From the NCBI GenBank assembly GCA_964499285.1, contig CAZCLA010000061.1:1-9355 (forward strand): a stretch of 9,355 bases of DNA, read 5' to 3'. Shown here in pieces: positions 5,897 to 9,355 of this stretch. The stretch is from JAGFIY01 sp964499285 (GTDB lineage Bacteria > Bacteroidota > Ignavibacteria > Ignavibacteriales > Melioribacteraceae). The translations under genes were made by a program, and so were the position numbers. The notes under the pieces are model-generated. The model ran no database searches. It was not told the origin of the DNA and saw only the letters and a list, made by a program, of their open reading frames with translations. Position 1 is the first letter of the stretch. The number at the start of each line of letters is the position of its first letter.

Positions 5897-6865
5897 ATGG
5901 TATTGACCGTTACTTTAAATCCGCTTCTCGAACAGAGACTGTATTATAAGAATGTTGTTCTACCAGGAGAGAACAGAAGTTATAAAGAAGAATTTAAAGC
6001 CGGCGGAAAGGGAATAAATGTAAGCAGACAGCTTAACCATCTCGGCATAAAAAATTTGGCGCTTACTTTTATTGGCGGGTCGAACGGTAAAATATTTAGA
6101 AATCTGTTGGAGGAAGAAAAAATCGATTTCTCGCCGGTTTCCGCAAAATCAAATTTAAGAACATCAACGATTGTGATAGATGAGAGCAGCCGAAAAATCT
6201 CATCCTTCTTCTCACCCGATTCCGAACTTGAGCAAAAAGAATTGGATGACTTCAAATCAAAACTGGAGAAGACAATAAAGAATTCGTCACTTGTTGTTTT
6301 CAGCGGAAGTGTTCCAACAACCAAAGCCGCGGAAGTTCTATATGAAGGCATTGATATGGCTAACCGTGAGGACAAACCGGTCATTATCGATACCTACGGC
6401 AAACATCTCAAGGAATGTTTTAAGCTCTCTCCGCTTGCAGTGCACAACACTATTGATGAAATCAATCACTCGCTTCATAAATCAATAAAGGATGAAAATG
6501 AAATTCTGGATTTTCTCGACGAGCTTTATTCGTGGGGAGTTAGACTTGCTTTCTTAACTAACGGTGATAAAACTTTTTACTCCAGCAAGTATGATTTTAA
6601 GTACAAAATAACACCTCCAAAAGTCAATACAATAGATGCAACGGGAAGCGGTGATGCATTCACTGCGGGAGTAATTCACGGTTTGGAAAAATCACTTGTT
6701 TATGAAGAAATGCTTGCAAATGCAACTGCGCTCGGTGCTCTTAACTCACTTAATTTGGATGCCGCAAATGTTGTAAAAAAAGATATGGAAAGCCTTGTTG
6801 ATAAGGTTAAGATAGACCCTGTTGGAAAGAAAATGAAATTGATAGATGATTCACCTAATTACTAA
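5897..6865 (+). CDS. PfkB-family sugar kinase, 1-phosphofructokinase-like, divergent
   Basis: A 322-residue cytoplasmic ribokinase-fold kinase, closest in layout to FruK/LacC (1-phosphofructokinase or tagatose-6-phosphate kinase). It starts VTLNP at 5-9, has the sugar-loop motif AGGKGIN at 35-41, SGSVP at 136-140, FLTNGD at 219-224 near the nucleotide site, and the signature DATGSGDAF at 247-255, where Asp253 is the catalytic base. Two motifs deviate: the usual NPxxD is NPLLE, with Glu12 replacing a substrate-binding Asp, and the KPNxxE segment reads VHNTID (182-187), so Lys and Pro are lost and Glu is replaced by Asp. Activity is likely, as the catalytic Asp is kept, but the substrate is uncertain. 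The ATG at 5897 was chosen because it gives the family N-terminus and lies 1 bp after the previous stop, with AGG at 5887-5889. The frame is open further upstream only inside the GWxTD gene. The end overlaps the next gene by 20 bp. Confidence 0.88.
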   Translation: MVLTVTLNPLLEQRLYYKNVVLPGENRSYKEEFKAGGKGINVSRQLNHLGIKNLALTFIGGSNGKIFRNLLEEEKIDFSPVSAKSNLRTSTIVIDESSRKISSFFSPDSELEQKELDDFKSKLEKTIKNSSLVVFSGSVPTTKAAEVLYEGIDMANREDKPVIIDTYGKHLKECFKLSPLAVHNTIDEINHSLHKSIKDENEILDFLDELYSWGVRLAFLTNGDKTFYSSKYDFKYKITPPKVNTIDATGSGDAFTAGVIHGLEKSLVYEEMLANATALGALNSLNLDAANVVKKDMESLVDKVKIDPVGKKMKLIDDSPNY

Positions 6866-8615
6866 AGTTATATCCATATTTTTAGTGCTTGCTCTCCTTA
6901 CCAAAGCTCAATCAATTAACTCAATAAAAATTTCCGGCGGTTATGATTTTGCCGAATCGGATTATTTATCTTGGGTTGAAATCGGTGAAGGCGCCGTCCC
7001 TTTTCCCGGAATGAATGATTCCATTAAAACGCGCATTGCTAGAAATTTAACTGACTACGGATACTTCCATTTCAAAATAGATTCAATTGAAACAGTATTT
7101 TCATCGGATTCACAAAAGATTGATCTTACCATATTGATCGAGGAAGGCGAACCAACATACATCAATAAAATATATTTATCCGGACTTGAAAAAAGCGACT
7201 CATCATTTGTGCTTAGTTCCATCAAATTTCTCGAAGGCTCGGTGTTCAACAAATACGAAATAGAATCATCTATTTCTGAAATTTTGGGAGAATTCGAAAA
7301 CAAAACTTATCCTTTTACCTCGGTTATGTTCGAGTCGATAACATTTAAAATTCGTGATGACGAATCAGCAAATCACTATGCGGATTTATATTTAAGAATT
7401 GACAAAGGTCCTCCTAGCAGAATTGAAGAAATCGAGATAGTCGGCAATGATAAAACAAAAGATTATGTGATCATCAGAAATATTAGAATAGAAGAAAACG
7501 AGGAATATTCGCAAAAGCGGCTTGAGGAAATTCCGCAGCGATTAAACAAGCTTCGTTTTTTTGAACCTGTAGAACTTCCCGATTTTTACTTTAACTCAGA
7601 AGGCAAAGGCGTACTCCGAATTAAGATAAAGGAGAAACAAACAAATAACTTTGATGGGATTGTCGGCTACATTCCTTCCAATATTGAAGGCGAGAGCGGG
7701 TACTTTACCGGATTCGTTGATGTGAGTCTTCGAAATCTCTTCGGAACTGAACGAGGAGCGGCTTTTAAGTGGGAAAAACTCGACAAAGAATCTCAGTTTC
7801 TGCAGATTAAATATCTTGAACCATGGCTGCTGGGAATGCCCTTCAACATCAGAGGAGAATTTCAACAGCGCAAGCAGGATACAACATATGTCGAAAGACA
7901 TTATATGGGAAAGATTGATTATCTTGCTACGGAAGAACTTTCTGCTTCCCTCATTTTTTCTTCGGGTTCTGTAATTCCCAGTGAGTCGGATAATCAGAAT
8001 TTTACCGTATATAATTCTTCTATAATCACTTCGGGTGTCAACTTACGATATGATTCAAGCGATGATTTTTATCTCCCGACAAAAGGACTAGTAACCGAAG
8101 CTGAGTTTACATACTCGAGCAAAAAAATAAAGGGTCCTCAAAAATTCATCACAAGCACAACAAAAACAAATATCGATCTTCTTAGGATTGCGGTTAACAT
8201 TGATTTCTTCTTAGAAATTTTCAGAAGAAACATAATAGCATTGGGAATAAGCGGAAGAGAACTGACCGGTGATTTTTTTGAAGAAAGCGATCTGTTTCGC
8301 CTTGGAGGAGCAAATTCATTAAGAGGTTATAGAGAAGATCAATTCAGAGGTAATAGGGTATTCTGGTCAAATCTCGAATACCGACTTGCGCTTTCTTCCA
8401 GGACATACACATTTCTGTTTTTTGATTCAGGTTATTATTTGAGATCCGAAAATTCCGCCCTCGGAATCGAAAAAATTGAATCATTCAAAATAGGATACGG
8501 ATTAGGAATAAATCTCGAAACGGCTTTGGGAGTGCTTGGTGTCAGTTACGCACTCGGCAGCGGCGATGCGGTGAACGAAGGGAAAATTCACTTCGGACTA
8601 ATAAACGAATTTTAA
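6846..8615 (+). CDS. Omp85-family outer-membrane protein, TamA/BamA-like
   Basis: A 589-residue outer-membrane protein of the family that inserts or exports proteins at the outer membrane. Residues 1-21 are a signal peptide with likely cleavage after TKA. About three POTRA domains follow: roughly 24-100, 104-187 and 190-264, each ending in a hydrophobic strand such as DLTILIEEG or VLRIKIKEK. The rest, about 268-589, is the 16-strand barrel (D15/bacterial surface antigen domain), with the PTKGLVTEAE strand at 411-420, the family motif LRGY at 492-495 in the lumen loop, and a terminal Phe. BamA normally has five POTRA domains, so three favours a TamA-like or related paralogue; no tamB gene is visible next to it. 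The start at 6846 lies inside the sugar-kinase gene (20-bp overlap) and has no good Shine-Dalgarno sequence, but it gives the full signal peptide, so coupled translation is likely. Confidence 0.92.
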   Translation: MIHLITKVISIFLVLALLTKAQSINSIKISGGYDFAESDYLSWVEIGEGAVPFPGMNDSIKTRIARNLTDYGYFHFKIDSIETVFSSDSQKIDLTILIEEGEPTYINKIYLSGLEKSDSSFVLSSIKFLEGSVFNKYEIESSISEILGEFENKTYPFTSVMFESITFKIRDDESANHYADLYLRIDKGPPSRIEEIEIVGNDKTKDYVIIRNIRIEENEEYSQKRLEEIPQRLNKLRFFEPVELPDFYFNSEGKGVLRIKIKEKQTNNFDGIVGYIPSNIEGESGYFTGFVDVSLRNLFGTERGAAFKWEKLDKESQFLQIKYLEPWLLGMPFNIRGEFQQRKQDTTYVERHYMGKIDYLATEELSASLIFSSGSVIPSESDNQNFTVYNSSIITSGVNLRYDSSDDFYLPTKGLVTEAEFTYSSKKIKGPQKFITSTTKTNIDLLRIAVNIDFFLEIFRRNIIALGISGRELTGDFFEESDLFRLGGANSLRGYREDQFRGNRVFWSNLEYRLALSSRTYTFLFFDSGYYLRSENSALGIEKIESFKIGYGLGINLETALGVLGVSYALGSGDAVNEGKIHFGLINEF

Positions 8616-9355
8616 TTAAACCATATAAACTTTTGCTACTTCAACAAGAAGTTTTGGATGCTTTGCAAGTGCCGTCATAAACAGTTTGCCTAAGGTTCTT
8701 TTGTTCTCGGGAATCTTATGCATTTTATTGCAAATTGCGTTGAACTGATCATCCTTCATGTTAAAAACACCGTCCTTCAATCTGTCGAATATAAGATGAT
8801 TTTTACCGCGTAGTTTCATCCATTCATCTCTATAGTTTTCAAGCAGAGATAAATTTCCTTTTCGAACTGCTTCTCCGGCAATTCTTCCCGCAATACTTCC
8901 GCCTTCCATCCCGCTTCCGATACCTCCGCCTGTAAGGGGATTAACTTGTCTGGCTGCATCCCCTGCCAACAAAATTCCATCAGAAGAAATTTTTTCCAAA
9001 GTAAGAGCGCAGGGAACGCCGCCGGCAATTTGTGTTAGTATTGATGCGGAAGGAAAAAGTTTCTGAAGATTATCGTTCAAAAAGGAAAGCGCAGATCTCT
9101 TCTTTCCGGTATCGCCGCTTACTCCGAGACCAACATTTGCTATTGTCTTCCCTTTTGGAAAAATCCAAAAATATCCATTGGGAGCATAATTTGAACCGAG
9201 ATAAAAATATAATGTGTTTGGATCGATGTTCTCAAGATTACCCACTGTTACCTGAAAGCAAGATTCCATTTCTCTAAAATCGATATGAGTTTTTATTCCC
9301 GCCCATCTCCCAACTCTGCTTTCAACTCCGTCGGCTGCAATAACAACTTTTGATT
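8616..9355 (-). CDS. Geranylgeranyl-reductase-family FAD oxidoreductase (5' end outside window)
   Basis: Flavoprotein of the family that reduces isoprenoid double bonds in lipids, quinone tails or chlorophyll side chains. The frame stays open to the window edge at 9355. The visible 245 residues begin SKVVIAADGVESRVGRW, the ADGxxSxVR-type motif of p-hydroxybenzoate-hydroxylase-fold enzymes, so the ATG at 9269 is internal and not the start. Further on are APNGYFWIFPKG and ANVGLGV, typical of geranylgeranyl reductases, GGVPC, then GILLAGDAARQVNPLTGGGIGSGM, the GD motif that binds FAD ribitol followed by the family NPLTGGGI. The N-terminal GxGxxG dinucleotide site would lie beyond the window. The substrate cannot be read from this part; menaquinone or membrane-lipid isoprenoids are candidates. 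The gene converges on the Omp85 gene with no gap between the stop codons. Confidence 0.92.
   Translation of the reverse strand, partial: SKVVIAADGVESRVGRWAGIKTHIDFREMESCFQVTVGNLENIDPNTLYFYLGSNYAPNGYFWIFPKGKTIANVGLGVSGDTGKKRSALSFLNDNLQKLFPSASILTQIAGGVPCALTLEKISSDGILLAGDAARQVNPLTGGGIGSGMEGGSIAGRIAGEAVRKGNLSLLENYRDEWMKLRGKNHLIFDRLKDGVFNMKDDQFNAICNKMHKIPENKRTLGKLFMTALAKHPKLLVEVAKVYMV

Noticed and set aside
5980..6384. Minus-strand open frame of 134 codons opposite the sugar-kinase gene
   Set aside because: Serine-rich composition and full overlap with a well-supported gene mark it as an antisense shadow.
7596..7901. Minus-strand open frame of 101 codons opposite the Omp85 gene
   Set aside because: Lies wholly within a clear coding region, has no recognisable domain and no ribosome-binding site that I can see.
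9032..9277. Plus-strand open frame of 81 codons opposite the reductase gene
   Set aside because: The minus-strand frame carries strong family motifs on both sides of this stretch; the plus-strand product is low-complexity and unrecognisable.

Overview
The window is AT-rich, densely packed chromosomal DNA. It probably comes from the Bacteroidota/Chlorobiota/Ignavibacteriota group, and Ignavibacteria-like is my best guess. The support is a GWxTD-domain secreted protein, several outer-membrane proteins ending in phenylalanine, one Bacteroidota-style promoter (TTTG, 21 bp, TAnnTTTG), weak or missing Shine-Dalgarno sequences at many starts, and a geranylgeranyl-reductase-family flavoprotein. The lineage is an inference from gene content and signals, not from a marker-gene search.

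Left part (1-2083): on the minus strand lie peptide deformylase (def) and, overlapping its stop by one base, the first 12 codons of a membrane protein that could be CvpA-like. Divergent from def is an orphan 70-residue protein with two membrane segments. It converges on a lipoprotein gene with a PepSY-like C-terminus. The 161-bp gap upstream of the lipoprotein gene is divergent; it holds a good lipoprotein promoter and an 18-bp dyad in front of a stand-alone response-regulator receiver protein.

Middle part (2084-8615): a predicted beta-barrel outer-membrane protein is followed by a 223-bp gap containing a strong hairpin and AT-rich repeats. Then comes a tight four-gene plus-strand cluster: rimO (ribosomal protein S12 methylthiotransferase), a GWxTD-domain exported protein, a divergent PfkB-family sugar kinase and an Omp85/TamA-like protein with three POTRA domains. 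Junctions of +8, +1 and -20 bp suggest one transcript with translational coupling. The products span translation, sugar phosphorylation and the cell envelope, so co-transcription need not mean one pathway.

Right part (8616-9355): a minus-strand geranylgeranyl-reductase-family FAD oxidoreductase whose N-terminus lies outside the window. Its stop codon directly abuts the Omp85 stop codon.

I found no tRNA, rRNA, CRISPR array, insertion sequence, phage gene or recognisable defence system. Most of the window is ordinary core-genome content. The points worth a second look are the operon composition, the altered active-site motifs of the sugar kinase, and the non-coding elements in the gaps.
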